Below, one piece after another: positions 44,099-52,915 of a stretch of DNA of 64,000 bases. The translations under genes and the position numbers were made by a program. Origin of the DNA: Natronosalvus amylolyticus (lineage in GTDB: Archaea; Halobacteriota; Halobacteria; Halobacteriales; Natrialbaceae). The stretch spans positions 62,001 through 126,000 of the forward strand of contig NZ_CP101156.1 of NCBI RefSeq assembly GCF_024298845.1, read 5' to 3'. The notes beneath the pieces are model-generated. The model had not been told where the DNA came from and ran no database searches. It was given only the letters and a program-made list of their open reading frames with translations. How positions within the stretch are numbered: the stretch's first letter is position 1; each line of letters opens with the position of its first letter.

Positions 44099-44725
44099 TC
44101 ACGTCACCAGGTCCGACTTCCCACTCGAGAGGTCCACGAGTCCCGACACGTAAAGCAAGCTTCCGGCGAGCAACGCAACCCCGACGGGAAGCAGCCAGGG
44201 GATGACGGTCAACAGTGTGCCACTGGCCTGGATGCCGAGGACGAGCAGAATCATCGGCGCACAACAGACCGAGCCCGAAAGCAAGGCGGGTACGGAGGCG
44301 GCAACCCCAGCACCGGCTCCGATGCCGCAGGCTTTCGGTTGGACCAGTGCCAGATACGCCAGCGCGAGATTCAGTCCGACCAGGGTGGCCAGCAACGTGC
44401 CAATTGCGGCGTCGATCGGCGAGAACAGCAGGCTTCCGATGCCGAACTCGAGGAACGCGACCGGTTCGAACGAGAGGGGACCACGTCGCTCGAGCATCCG
44501 TGCGGCCGGGTCGTTCACGACCAGCCAGTCGAAGCCAGCCGTCGCTCGAAACTGCAGGTGGTCGGTGGCCCACAGATACGAGAGCAAGTAAATCCCGGCG
44601 GCGAACGTCGTGACCACAAACCCGTCCCAGCGACGGAGGGTAAAGCCGATGGCACGCATCGTTCGTCGCAGCGGGTGGACGACCCGGCGTCGGAGCCGTT
44701 TTCGATGAGGGTGTTGCGGTGACAT
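44099..44725 (-). CDS. Membrane protein with CC motif
   Basis: 208 residues with about five helices (FVVTTFAAGIYLLSYLWA, IDAAIGTLLATLVGLNLALA, SVPALLSGSV and on, TVIPWLLPVGVALLAGSLLY). A vicinal CC pair in LLSGSVCCAPMILLVLG lies at a membrane face; similar pairs bind soft metals or heme groups in some transport proteins. The N-terminus is strongly basic, so it should be inside. It follows the DUF3179 lipoprotein with a four-base gap on the same strand, suggesting co-translation. Family not recognised. Confidence 0.75.
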   Translation of the reverse strand: MSPQHPHRKRLRRRVVHPLRRTMRAIGFTLRRWDGFVVTTFAAGIYLLSYLWATDHLQFRATAGFDWLVVNDPAARMLERRGPLSFEPVAFLEFGIGSLLFSPIDAAIGTLLATLVGLNLALAYLALVQPKACGIGAGAGVAASVPALLSGSVCCAPMILLVLGIQASGTLLTVIPWLLPVGVALLAGSLLYVSGLVDLSSGKSDLVT

Positions 44726-44729
44726 CGCG

Positions 44730-45905
44730 TTAGTCTATCAGCGCCGTACTCGGATAGAAGCCGGCCCAGGCGAACCACATGGCGTCGAACGCGTAGACGG
44801 ACTCGAGTGGTAGCTCGTCCGGTTCGTACGTCGTTCCATCTGCAGTGACGACGGTACCCGTGTCGCCATCGTACTCGTAGGTGTCGCCATCGCTTCGATA
44901 CAGGTGGCCAGCGCCGATTCGGTCGTCGTAGATGGCGAGGTACGTCTCCTCACGGTCGGTGACCGATGCTGACGAGAGCACCCCCTCGTCTGCCAGCCTC
45001 TCGAGGTCGAACGCGAGCGGCCCATCCACGGGGCGGGCACCGAGAACCATTCGTTTGTTCGGCAGGCGCTCGTCGGTCGAAAGCGGGGTGAACATCGTCG
45101 GCGAGTCCTCCCAGTAGTAGCCGTCGGCCGGGTTGTACGAGCCGTAGGGGTCACTGTTGTAGTCTCTCGCGTAGCCCGTATCGGTCGTCAACACCCGCGT
45201 CTCCGGATACGCCGCTTTCCACCGCCCCCAGGTCGACCAGTGGACGGGAATTTCCTCGAGCGACGCGCCCTCGAGCGGGCCGTCGATAGCCGTGGCGAGT
45301 ATCTGTGGCCATCGGCTGTCGCCTTCCCGATCGTACATGACTAGATTGCTGTTGACGAGGGTGCCGGAAACGCCGAACTCAACGCCGTTTCTGGCGAACC
45401 CCATCGCGGTTCCGGTCAGCGGGCAGTAGGTGATGGCGACTGACTCATCACCAACGTCGTCGTTGACGATTTCGTGGTAGACGAGCACCGATTGTGGATA
45501 CGCTCGAACGTCCCCATCGATAACCAGGCCGAAGACGGGGTCGCCGTCGTCGAGCCGGTTTCCGACGTCATCGACGCCTTCGAACGTCGGGTCGTCTATC
45601 GAGGGAATGCCGTCTTTGGGAACGCCCCCGCTGATGGTCTCCTCGCGAAGGGTTTCTGGCGGGTACTCGAGCGGCAGTTGCTCGTCTGCGAGGGGAATGT
45701 CGGTTTCTTCGAGGGCCGATTCGTCGGGACCGTCCACCGCCGTCTCCCGGGTAGCCGACGCCCCGTCGCCTCCGGTGTCGGCATCGCCGGTCGTTTCGTC
45801 GCTATCGTACAGCCCATCGTCGCTGTCACCGAAACAGCCCGCCAGCCCGCCGAGGACCGTTCCGCTGGCTAGCGCAAGGATGTGCCGCCTCGAGGGGCGT
45901 GACAT
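44730..45905 (-). CDS. DUF3179 Tat lipoprotein
   Basis: 391 residues from ATG 45905. The leader RPSRRHILALASG carries the twin arginine and LAGC the lipobox, so the protein is exported and anchored at the outer face. The body has the DUF3179 blocks: DGIPSIDDPTFEG, RAYPQSVLVYHEIVND, VAITYCPLTGTAMGFAR, SNLVMYDREGDSRWPQI and AFDAMWFAWAGFYP. Function of DUF3179 is unknown; the conserved Tyr-Cys-Pro-Leu-Thr loop suggests a metal or redox site. The upstream frame to 46100 is open but not coding in character. Its downstream partner is the CC membrane protein. Confidence 0.9.
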   Translation of the reverse strand: MSRPSRRHILALASGTVLGGLAGCFGDSDDGLYDSDETTGDADTGGDGASATRETAVDGPDESALEETDIPLADEQLPLEYPPETLREETISGGVPKDGIPSIDDPTFEGVDDVGNRLDDGDPVFGLVIDGDVRAYPQSVLVYHEIVNDDVGDESVAITYCPLTGTAMGFARNGVEFGVSGTLVNSNLVMYDREGDSRWPQILATAIDGPLEGASLEEIPVHWSTWGRWKAAYPETRVLTTDTGYARDYNSDPYGSYNPADGYYWEDSPTMFTPLSTDERLPNKRMVLGARPVDGPLAFDLERLADEGVLSSASVTDREETYLAIYDDRIGAGHLYRSDGDTYEYDGDTGTVVTADGTTYEPDELPLESVYAFDAMWFAWAGFYPSTALID

Positions 45906-46217
45906 ACGACGGGATAGGTCTTTGTTGTACGAGATGATGACGCGGATATGGGTCTGGGATGCACGACCGTGTCCGTTTCCCTGCTGATCGGTTAGGGCAA
46001 TCGACAGCGATCTTTTGGGCATCCCCGAGTCGTCACTGGAAACAGAGCCACTCGGAACCCTTCCAACCGTCGATCGAACGGTGAAACCGAACAACGCCAT
46101 CCGGTTTCACTCACCGGTTCAGGTTCGGGGAGTCAGGCAGTACTCCGTCGCGCGTCGACTGATGGGTGAAAACAAACGGTAACAGACGATTTCGCCGGTG
46201 CAGGGTCGGAGACCAAT
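45906..46217. other. Intergenic stretch of 312 bases with the second dispersed 21-mer
   Basis: No gene is supported. It holds the upstream region of the DUF3179 gene and the repeat copy at 46139-46159. The inverted pair GTGAAACCG (46081) and CGGTTTCAC (46102-46110) spans 30 bases and could form a stem. Confidence 0.5.
46139..46159 (+). repeat. Dispersed 21-bp repeat, copy B
   Basis: AGTACTCCGTCGCGCGTCGA plus C differs from 4949-4969 at a single position. Both lie in intergenic DNA of more than 300 bases. Confidence 0.6.
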
Positions 46218-46553
46218 TCAGTCGTCGGCTGCTGCCGTCCCAGAGCCCGAATCGGCCTCGAGATCGCCTTCGATACTGGGGGGATACTTACCGCGTTCGA
46301 GCTTCAGGTCGCTCGTGGGGCGAGCCATACACGTCAGTGCGTACTGTTCTGCCTCGGCTTCGGTCAATCCGCGGGCTGCGGGCTGGGTGACCTCTCCCTC
46401 GAGAATTTCCGCCGAACAGGCCAGACACATTCCTACACGGCAGGAGTACTCCTGGGCGATTCCTTCCTCGAGACAGCGGCTGAGAATCGTCTCTTTGTCC
46501 GAACAGGTGATCGTCTCGCCGGTCCCCACGAATTCGACGGTGTACTCGGTCAT
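46218..46553 (-). CDS. [2Fe-2S] ferredoxin
   Basis: 111 residues. The plant-type cluster ligands are Cys38, Cys43 and Cys46 in SCRVGMCLACS and Cys75 in YALTCMARP. The acidic C-terminal tail and short N-terminus differ from the main 129-residue haloarchaeal ferredoxin, so this is a secondary one. It is an electron carrier; the adjacent divergent geranylgeranyl reductase needs reduced ferredoxin in some archaea, so a partnership is possible (inference). Confidence 0.93.
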   Translation of the reverse strand: MTEYTVEFVGTGETITCSDKETILSRCLEEGIAQEYSCRVGMCLACSAEILEGEVTQPAARGLTEAEAEQYALTCMARPTSDLKLERGKYPPSIEGDLEADSGSGTAAADD

Positions 46554-46692
46554 GCTCGCGGCTACGTCAGAGGGGTGTAAAACTCTTTATTCCCTATCTG
46601 TCCGGATCGAAAGGACACATTCCGGGCGCGACGGACGGGTCGGCGGGCGCGCAGGAAAAACGTTTTCTTGACGGGGTGACCAGAGACGAGTT

Positions 46693-48099
46693 ATGAGCAG
46701 CATGGAGCAGTCGGCGTCGACGACGGCGAATCGAAATCTGTCGCCTGACGTCGTCGTCGTCGGTGCCGGTACGGCAGGATGCTATGCGGCCGCCACCGTC
46801 GCCAATGCCGGCTACGACGTGGTCGTACTCGAGCGGAAAACGGAGGAAGAAGCGGGACACATCGCCTGCGGAGACGCCTTGAAGGGGGCTGATGCGTTCC
46901 CCGAAGCCATCCCGAAATCACGGATCCAGTCGGCGTTCACGAACACCGACGTCGACCACGGACGCTTCGAAATTCCACAGGAGGATACCGTCCTCGAGAT
47001 TCCGGTTCCCGGCGAGCTCGCCGTCATCGACCGGTGGGAGTACGGGCGCAAGATCATCGAGGGTGCCGACGACGCTGGGGCGGACTTTCATTACAACACG
47101 GTCGTCCAGGACGTCGTCCAAGCCGACGACGGCCGCGTGACGGGTGTCAAAGCCATGTCCCGTGGGACACCGCTATCCTACGAAGCCGACCTCGTTATCG
47201 ACGGTGCCGGCTCGCTGTCCGTGCTCCAGGACAAAGTCGACTTCTCGAACTCCACTTTCGACACCAACGTCAACTACTCGCAGTTCTGTTCGGCCTACCG
47301 GGAAATCGTCCACGTCGACGAACCGGTCGAGTGGTCCGACGCGCTGGTTTTCAAGCCCACCGAGCGTGCCGCAGGCTATCTCTGGTATTTCCCCCGGACC
47401 GAGACCGAGATCAACGCCGGGCTGGGCTTTCAGATGACCGAACAGCCGATGCAACTCGTCGAGGACCTCAAACGCGACCTGCGAAATCGACCGGAGTTTG
47501 CTGGCGCGCGCGTCGAAGACAAACTCGGTGCGGCTCTGCCGACGCGTCGCCCCTACGACTCCGCCGTTCACCCCGGCTTCGTTGCCGTCGGTGATGCCGC
47601 CGGCCACGTCAACCCAACCACCGGCGGCGGCATTGCCGGAGCTGCTTACGCCGGCAAGTACGCCGCCGAACAGGCTATCGAAGGTCTCGAGAACGGCTCC
47701 CTCGACGAGGCAACTCTCTGGCGGTACAACGAACGCGTCATGGACCACTACGGCGCGCGCTACGCCGCACTCGACGTCTACAACATCCTCTCGACGGCCG
47801 TCGACGTCGACGACCTCATGGGCCTGCTCGCGGCTATGCCCGGCGACAAACTCGCCGAAGCGCTCTACTCGGGCAGCACGGACATCGGTATGAAACTCAA
47901 AATCGAGGCCTTGCTCAAAAGTCGCGGCCACTGGGGGACTATCTGGAACCTCTATCAGACCAAACGTCGCGCCGACGAGATCATGGCCCACTACGAGAAC
48001 TATCCCTCGAGTCCGGCGGAGTTCGAAGGGTGGCAAACGCGGCGCGATGAACTGATGGAGACCGTCTACGAGACGACGGGTGCCGATCCGAAGTACTAA
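46693..48099 (+). CDS. Geranylgeranyl reductase family protein
   Basis: 468 residues. The FAD motif VVVVGAGTAGCYAAATVANA at residues 20-39 and the second FAD block FVAVGDAAGHVNPTTGGGIA near 300 are intact, with the family piece ACGDALKG near 60. The enzyme saturates the isoprenoid chains of archaeal membrane lipids or menaquinone side chains. The divergent ferredoxin may be its electron donor. A GTTTTCTT box near 46658 suits the ATG at 46693. A haloarchaeon usually carries several homologues, so the lipid specificity is open. Confidence 0.92.
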   Translation: MSSMEQSASTTANRNLSPDVVVVGAGTAGCYAAATVANAGYDVVVLERKTEEEAGHIACGDALKGADAFPEAIPKSRIQSAFTNTDVDHGRFEIPQEDTVLEIPVPGELAVIDRWEYGRKIIEGADDAGADFHYNTVVQDVVQADDGRVTGVKAMSRGTPLSYEADLVIDGAGSLSVLQDKVDFSNSTFDTNVNYSQFCSAYREIVHVDEPVEWSDALVFKPTERAAGYLWYFPRTETEINAGLGFQMTEQPMQLVEDLKRDLRNRPEFAGARVEDKLGAALPTRRPYDSAVHPGFVAVGDAAGHVNPTTGGGIAGAAYAGKYAAEQAIEGLENGSLDEATLWRYNERVMDHYGARYAALDVYNILSTAVDVDDLMGLLAAMPGDKLAEALYSGSTDIGMKLKIEALLKSRGHWGTIWNLYQTKRRADEIMAHYENYPSSPAEFEGWQTRRDELMETVYETTGADPKY

Positions 48100-48365
48100 G
48101 CACCTTTTTCTCGCTCGAGTCGGCCCTGCCGACCGCTCGCGACAAAAATCTGTCCGACGAGCGCAAGCGCTCGCTGACCGTTGTCTCGCTTTGCTCGACA
48201 AGCGATCAAAAAGGCCGCTGGCTCACCCTGTTCGCGCGCGGTGAGCGTCTCTTTGGGTCCCTGCCCTCCCCCGAAGCGTGCCTCTCTCGCTGTCGCTCGA
48301 GACGCACGCTTGGCCAACGAAACGAGGCGTCTGCGAAACGGTTATCGACACGGATGCGCAGACAG
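48100..48365. repeat. Intergenic low-complexity stretch between convergent genes
   Basis: It contains short self-complementary pieces: GAGCGCAAGCGCTC (48156-48169), TCTCGCTTTGCTCGACAAGC and TGATCAAAAAGG-type boxes, similar in style to 6978-7095. No gene is visible. Confidence 0.45.
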
Positions 48366-49649
48366 TTACCGGCCCGACTGCTCGAGACTTACGCGCTCGA
48401 TTGCACCGGCAAGGACGTCGATACCGTGGCGGAGACTGGCCTCGTCGACGTCGAACGTCGAGGTGTGATGGCCGCCGGGATGGTCCGTGCCGACGCCAAT
48501 GTAACACGCCAGGCCGCCGTTCTCCTGCACCCGTTGCATCAGGAACGTCGCATCTTCGCTGCCGCCCAGTTTGTCGCGCTCGAGCACGCGTTCGACCCCT
48601 GTCGTCGCCCCGGCGACATCGGCCACTATCGAGACGAGTCCCTGGTCGCTCGTCGCGCTGGGAGCTTCGGCACCGAGTTCGACCTCGAGTTCACAGTCGT
48701 GCATTTCGGCGGCCGAGTCCATTACACGCTGACTCTTCTCGCGCATGTACTCCATCAGTTCGGTCGTCTCGCCTCGAACTTCCGCGACGAGACGGGCTTC
48801 CTCCGCGATGATGTTCGCTGCAGAGCCCCCCTCGATGACGCCGGCGTTGACCCGCGTCTCCCCCGCGGAGTGGCGCGGAATCGCGTACAGGTTCTGGACC
48901 GCGGTAGCGAGCGCCTGATTTGCGTTACGTCCCTCCTCCGGTCGAGCGCCCGCGTGAGCAGGCTCGCCCGAAAACGTTGCCTCGAGGTGGGAAACAGCGA
49001 GGAAGCCGTCGATACCGGCGACGATCTCGCCCGTGGGGTGGTCGAGGCCGATGTGCATCGCGAGCAAGTACTCGACGTCCTCGATGTGTTCGCTTTCGGC
49101 CATCGACTTGGCGCCCCCGATAACCTCCTCGGCTGGCTGGAAAAAGACTTTCAGCGTCCCCGAAAAGTCGCTGTCTGCGATCGCGTCGATAACGCCGATT
49201 CCGATGGTCGCGTGGGCGTCGTGCCCGCAGGCGTGCATCGCTCCGTCGTGTTCTGAACGAAAGCCCATTTTTGCGGGTTCGTGACTCGTCTCCTCGGCTT
49301 CCGCTCGAGGGAGGCCATCGATGTCCACACGAAGCCCGACTGTGGGTCCTTCGCCCCGACGGAGGACGGCAACCGCACCGGTGTACCCTCCCTCGAGGGA
49401 CTCGAGCACGTCGGCGTCGATGTCGTACTCGCTCGCCTGCTCGTACCAGGCCTCGAGTTCGGTCTCGTCAGGAACGGCCAGGCGGTGCTCGCCGGCGATG
49501 GCATCCGGCCCGACGTACAGTTCGTCGATATCGGCCTCGAGAGACTTCAGGGCGTCCACGATGCGCGCGGTCGTGTAGAACTCCCGCCAGGCCGGTTCGG
49601 GTTTGCGGTGCAGGTCTCGGCGTAACGAAACGAGTTGGTCGTCGTCCAT
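48366..49649 (-). CDS. M20 family amidohydrolase/peptidase
   Basis: 427 residues from ATG 49649 (MDDDQLVSLRRDLHRKPEPA). Metal-site blocks of the M20 family are present: GLRVDIDGLP, MHACGHDAHATIGIG, and FFQPAEEVIGGAKSM with the catalytic Glu pair, then LAMHIGLDHPTGEI and a late GTDHPGGHHTSTFDVDE. It hydrolyses N-acyl amino acids or related amides; the closest group is aminobenzoyl-glutamate/hippurate hydrolase-like. The upstream in-frame stretch to 49868 is not used. It stands alone. Confidence 0.93.
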   Translation of the reverse strand: MDDDQLVSLRRDLHRKPEPAWREFYTTARIVDALKSLEADIDELYVGPDAIAGEHRLAVPDETELEAWYEQASEYDIDADVLESLEGGYTGAVAVLRRGEGPTVGLRVDIDGLPRAEAEETSHEPAKMGFRSEHDGAMHACGHDAHATIGIGVIDAIADSDFSGTLKVFFQPAEEVIGGAKSMAESEHIEDVEYLLAMHIGLDHPTGEIVAGIDGFLAVSHLEATFSGEPAHAGARPEEGRNANQALATAVQNLYAIPRHSAGETRVNAGVIEGGSAANIIAEEARLVAEVRGETTELMEYMREKSQRVMDSAAEMHDCELEVELGAEAPSATSDQGLVSIVADVAGATTGVERVLERDKLGGSEDATFLMQRVQENGGLACYIGVGTDHPGGHHTSTFDVDEASLRHGIDVLAGAIERVSLEQSGR

Positions 49650-49786
49650 ACGGGGGTGTTGGTGGCAGGGCTCAAAGCAGTAGTGGAGACGGAACCGACT
49701 GCAAAGTTGTGTGGTGATTCTCTGAACGATTCGGTATGGTACAGTGATCGGGTCCGCTCGAGCGACCTGGTAAACCCACTGCGCGT

Positions 49787-50797
49787 TCACAGAAGGATGT
49801 TCGTGACGCCCGTGCTTTCGAGGAGCATCCAGCCGACAAACAGCACGTAGACGCTGATCAGCAGCCACGCTTCCCGATTGGTGAGTTCAAAGTCAGTTCG
49901 GGCCGCCGCGAATACGATTATCGTGGCAACCACGAGAAAGCCCATGAGGGGTGCCGCGACGCCGAAATCGATCGGCGTCGCACCAGCCAGAAGGACGCCG
50001 ACCGGGATGGCAACGAGCAAGTCGAAGATGTTACTTCCGAAGACGTTGGCCAGACTGATCGTGGAATCGCCTGACCTCGAGGCACGAATGCTAATGATTG
50101 CGTCGGGGAGGCTGGTCGCGGCCGCGATGATGGTTATCCCCCACAGAAACGACGGTGTGTCGAAGTAAATGCCGAGATCGACGGCCGCACCGACGAGTAT
50201 CTCGACCCCGACGAGGATGGCAAGGAGAGACAGCGCCAGCGCCGCCCACTGTTTGCCCACGTTGATCTCGGGTGGGGATAGATCCGCCCGGTAGTCGGCC
50301 GCCTCCTGGTACTGAATAAAAATATACAGTCCGTACAACGCTAACGGAAACAGTGCGAGCAACCGCGTGATTTCACCGAACAGCGCCCCATCGTCGCTGG
50401 GGAAATAAATGACCGCCAGACTGAACGTCAGGAGGAGGGTCGCGACGGAGATAATGTAAAACTGCGCCTCTCGATAGACCAGCGCACGATTCGATTCCAG
50501 CGTCTCCCGATTGACGAGTGCGGCCACTGCCGGGATTACCAACACGTTGAACAGCGCTGACCCGACGATCGCGGCGACGCCGAGTTCGAACTCGCCGTAG
50601 CGAAGCGTCGCGATGACGACGCTCGCAATTTCCGGAAAACTCGAGCCAACGGCAGTGAGAATCGATCCCTGGACGATAGCCGGAAGCCCATAGTGCAGTG
50701 CCAGTCGGTCCGTGGCGGTCTCGAGGGCAATACTCCCCCACCAGATAATCGCCGTTGCTGCTCCGACGAGAACGGCAAGCCACAGCAACGTGTACAT
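49787..50797 (-). CDS. Ca2+/Na+ exchanger (CaCA family), copy 2
   Basis: 336 residues with about ten helices. The alpha-repeat blocks are TAVGSSFPEIASVVIATL and AIVGSALFNVLVIPAV in the first half and AAATSLPDAIISIRAS with NVFGSNIFDLLVAIPVG in the second. In the second repeat the usual acidic Glu of LPE is Asp (LPD), which may shift ion preference. It is not a close relative of the exchanger at 40215. CTTTTAGG near 50819-50826 is its probable TATA box. Confidence 0.92.
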   Translation of the reverse strand: MYTLLWLAVLVGAATAIIWWGSIALETATDRLALHYGLPAIVQGSILTAVGSSFPEIASVVIATLRYGEFELGVAAIVGSALFNVLVIPAVAALVNRETLESNRALVYREAQFYIISVATLLLTFSLAVIYFPSDDGALFGEITRLLALFPLALYGLYIFIQYQEAADYRADLSPPEINVGKQWAALALSLLAILVGVEILVGAAVDLGIYFDTPSFLWGITIIAAATSLPDAIISIRASRSGDSTISLANVFGSNIFDLLVAIPVGVLLAGATPIDFGVAAPLMGFLVVATIIVFAAARTDFELTNREAWLLISVYVLFVGWMLLESTGVTNILL

Positions 50798-50992
50798 ATC
50801 ACAACGACTACCGTGGACCTAAAAGAATCCCATTGTCTCCGTTTCGTCCGGCTTTCTCCGTCTCGAGTGGGTCGAATTTCGTGAGAGTACGCAGAGCAGA
50901 TTCGGGAGTGTGCGCAGAGAAAGGAACTGGACTACTCGTTGGGGTGATAGCTGGATCGGGCTGACGACTCCCCCAAGCTACACCAAACCGGC

Positions 50993-51331
50993 TCAGTTCC
51001 GTCCGCGCCCCATGTTGTGTATCTGTTCGACCTCGGCCTCGATGTGGACGGAATCGGGGAAGTTCTGGGAGGCGATGTTCCGTGCGAGGTTGTCGTGGCC
51101 GTGAATCTCGAGTTCTCGGGTGAACACGGTGTAGGTCCAGGAACCGAACTTCCGGTCGTCGTCGGCGTGCAACCGTCGGTGCTGTGGGACGGTGTGGTCC
51201 TCTGGTGGATGCGAATGTGGGCCTTTCAGCGCTGCGCCCTTCTTTTCTGCAGTCTCTTTGATGTCGTTCACGATGCTATCGAGGGCTTTTCGGTCGCCAC
51301 TCTGGAGTGTGAGGCGGGTGACGAAGGTCAT
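50993..51331 (-). CDS. uS10/mL48-like ribosomal family protein
   Basis: 112 residues. TRLTLQSGDRKALDSIVNDI, AEKKGAALKGPHSHPPEDHT and the terminal FTRELEIHGHDNLARNIASQ follow the pattern of ribosomal protein S10, but the protein is a shorter haloarchaeal homologue distinct from the normal uS10 usually coded beside elongation factor 1A. It may be a stress- or state-specific ribosome-associated protein. It is divergent from the Nudix gene. Confidence 0.85.
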   Translation of the reverse strand: MTFVTRLTLQSGDRKALDSIVNDIKETAEKKGAALKGPHSHPPEDHTVPQHRRLHADDDRKFGSWTYTVFTRELEIHGHDNLARNIASQNFPDSVHIEAEVEQIHNMGRGRN

Positions 51332-51433
51332 TGTTGGTCTATCTGTGTGCGACCGCGACAGAAAAAGCTGCTGAGATGGCTGTCGTCGAGACGGTCCGAT
51401 ATTCTCTTAACGTCCGGTCTGCTATTTGCGGTA

Positions 51434-51871
51434 ATGGCAGTCGAAGCTACGAGCGCAGGCGCAATCCTCTTTCGCGACACGCGGGGCCGGCGCGAGTATC
51501 TTCTACTCAAGAGCCGCCCGGGCGACTGGGAGTTTCCGAAGGGCGGTGTCGAAGGAGATGAAGAACTACAGCAGACGGCTATCCGCGAAATCAAGGAAGA
51601 GGCAGGTATCGACCAGTTTAGACTACTCGACGGCTTTCGCGAGGACTACAGTTACGTCTTCGAAGCGAACGGCACGACGATCCACAAAACCGTCCACCTG
51701 TTCGTCGCGAAATCCTACGAAGCGAGTGCGGAGCTCTCGAAGGAACATCGCGACCTGCAGTGGCGCGATTACGAACAGGCGGTCAACACCGTCACACAGG
51801 ATGGGCCACGCGAAATCCTCGAACAGGCCCACGATTACCTCGACGATCTCGCTGAAGCAGACGAGATCTGA
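51434..51871 (+). CDS. Nudix hydrolase, diadenosine tetraphosphatase-like
   Basis: 145 residues from ATG 51434. The Nudix box is complete: GGVEGDEELQQTAIREIKEE followed by AG, with the preceding WEFPKG. SAGAILFRDTRG and KTVHLFVAKS are the pattern of bis(5'-nucleosyl)-tetraphosphatase of archaea. It removes Ap4A-type signal nucleotides or other NDP-X substrates. CTCTTAACG at 51403-51411 is a likely promoter, giving a leaderless transcript. Confidence 0.92.
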   Translation: MAVEATSAGAILFRDTRGRREYLLLKSRPGDWEFPKGGVEGDEELQQTAIREIKEEAGIDQFRLLDGFREDYSYVFEANGTTIHKTVHLFVAKSYEASAELSKEHRDLQWRDYEQAVNTVTQDGPREILEQAHDYLDDLAEADEI

Positions 51872-52175
51872 CAGGTCAGTCCACCCCATTTTTCAGGGGT
51901 CTCGAGCGATGTCTTTACTCACGCACTGACACACTTGTCCGTAACTACTCTCTTCGTATCATAACACTATTTAAACTGGAGTATATGCAGGTACGTTCTA
52001 AGACCGACGCTGACCTCCTTCGTTCTAAAGTCGTCGCTTACACTGTTCCAGGGTTATTTTCAGTAGGTGTCAGTATCGTCCTCCACTAGTATCATCGTTT
52101 CAGGAACATCACTTCGAATATATGTCTGACGTTAAATATATATGAATAGCGTGTGTTGATACCGGTGGTTACACC
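51872..52175. other. AT-rich intergenic stretch with hairpin and promoter
   Basis: After the Nudix stop comes ACCCC-ATTTTTCA-GGGGT at 51886-51903, a short stem whose loop holds a T-run, and could be a 3' end signal. From 51950 on, base composition is far below the genome average, with GTTAAATATATATG (52130-52143) about 33-46 bases before the DUF4013 ATG as the strongest TATA candidate. No gene seen. Confidence 0.55.
51886..51903 (+). terminator. Hairpin with T-rich loop after Nudix gene
   Basis: Arms ACCCC and GGGGT flank ATTTTTCA, 15 bases after the stop codon of the Nudix gene. T-rich sequence after a stop codon is the usual archaeal end signal. Confidence 0.45.
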
Positions 52176-52865
52176 ATGTTAGAAGATGGCTTATCGTACC
52201 CGGCACGCGGTGACTGGATCGGACGAATACTCATCGGGACGGTCCTTGGGTTCCTCTCGTTCCTGTTAATTCCGGCGTTCCTGGTCGGTGGATACCTGAT
52301 GCGCGTTCTCGAGAAAACTGTTGCAGGAGATGATGAACCTCCTGAATTCGACGATTGGGGTGATCTCTTAGTAAAGGGTATCGTGGCTTCGATCATCGGC
52401 TTCGTGTATGCCCTCGTTCCGACGGTCCTGTACTCTGTCGTCGTGATGACGCTCGTCGGCGGTGGTGCACTGCTCGGCGGCGACGGCGGTGGTTTGCTCG
52501 CCGGACTGGGAATCATGACCATCCTCGCGTATATCCCGCTGATGTTCATCATCCTGTATATCGTTCCGGCGGCATTGACGAACTACGCCGTCGAAGGTTC
52601 TATCGGGGCCGCGTTCGACATCGGCACGATCAAACCCGTCGTTCTCAGCATGGAATATCTGCTGGCAATGCTCATGCCCGTGGTTGTCGCCATCGGCGTC
52701 AACATCGTTGCGAGCGTACTCGCAATCACTGTGGTGGGACTGTTGCTCGTCCCGTTCCTGTACTTCTACATGTACGTGGCCGTCTTCCGCATGTTCGGGA
52801 TCGCGTTCGCGAACACCAGCCAGACGTCGGTCAGTGGCACGAGCACCTCGGCATCTGCACTCTGA
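52176..52865 (+). CDS. DUF4013 membrane protein
   Basis: 229 residues with six hydrophobic stretches, including TVLGFLSFLLIPAFLVGGYL, GIVASIIGFVYALVPTVLYS, ILAYIPLMFIILYIVPAAL and VVAIGVNIVASVLAITVVGL. The start GLSYPARGDWIGRILIG and the DWGDLLVKG loop are the DUF4013 pattern, a family of archaeal membrane proteins with no assigned function. The AT-rich promoter and lower-GC upstream DNA stand out. The DUF5787 gene follows 50 bases later on the same strand. Confidence 0.85.
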   Translation: MLEDGLSYPARGDWIGRILIGTVLGFLSFLLIPAFLVGGYLMRVLEKTVAGDDEPPEFDDWGDLLVKGIVASIIGFVYALVPTVLYSVVVMTLVGGGALLGGDGGGLLAGLGIMTILAYIPLMFIILYIVPAALTNYAVEGSIGAAFDIGTIKPVVLSMEYLLAMLMPVVVAIGVNIVASVLAITVVGLLLVPFLYFYMYVAVFRMFGIAFANTSQTSVSGTSTSASAL

Positions 52866-52915
52866 AGCCCACTCCGTAGCAGCAACCTTTTTTCGACGCC
52901 ACACGAACCGTAGCT

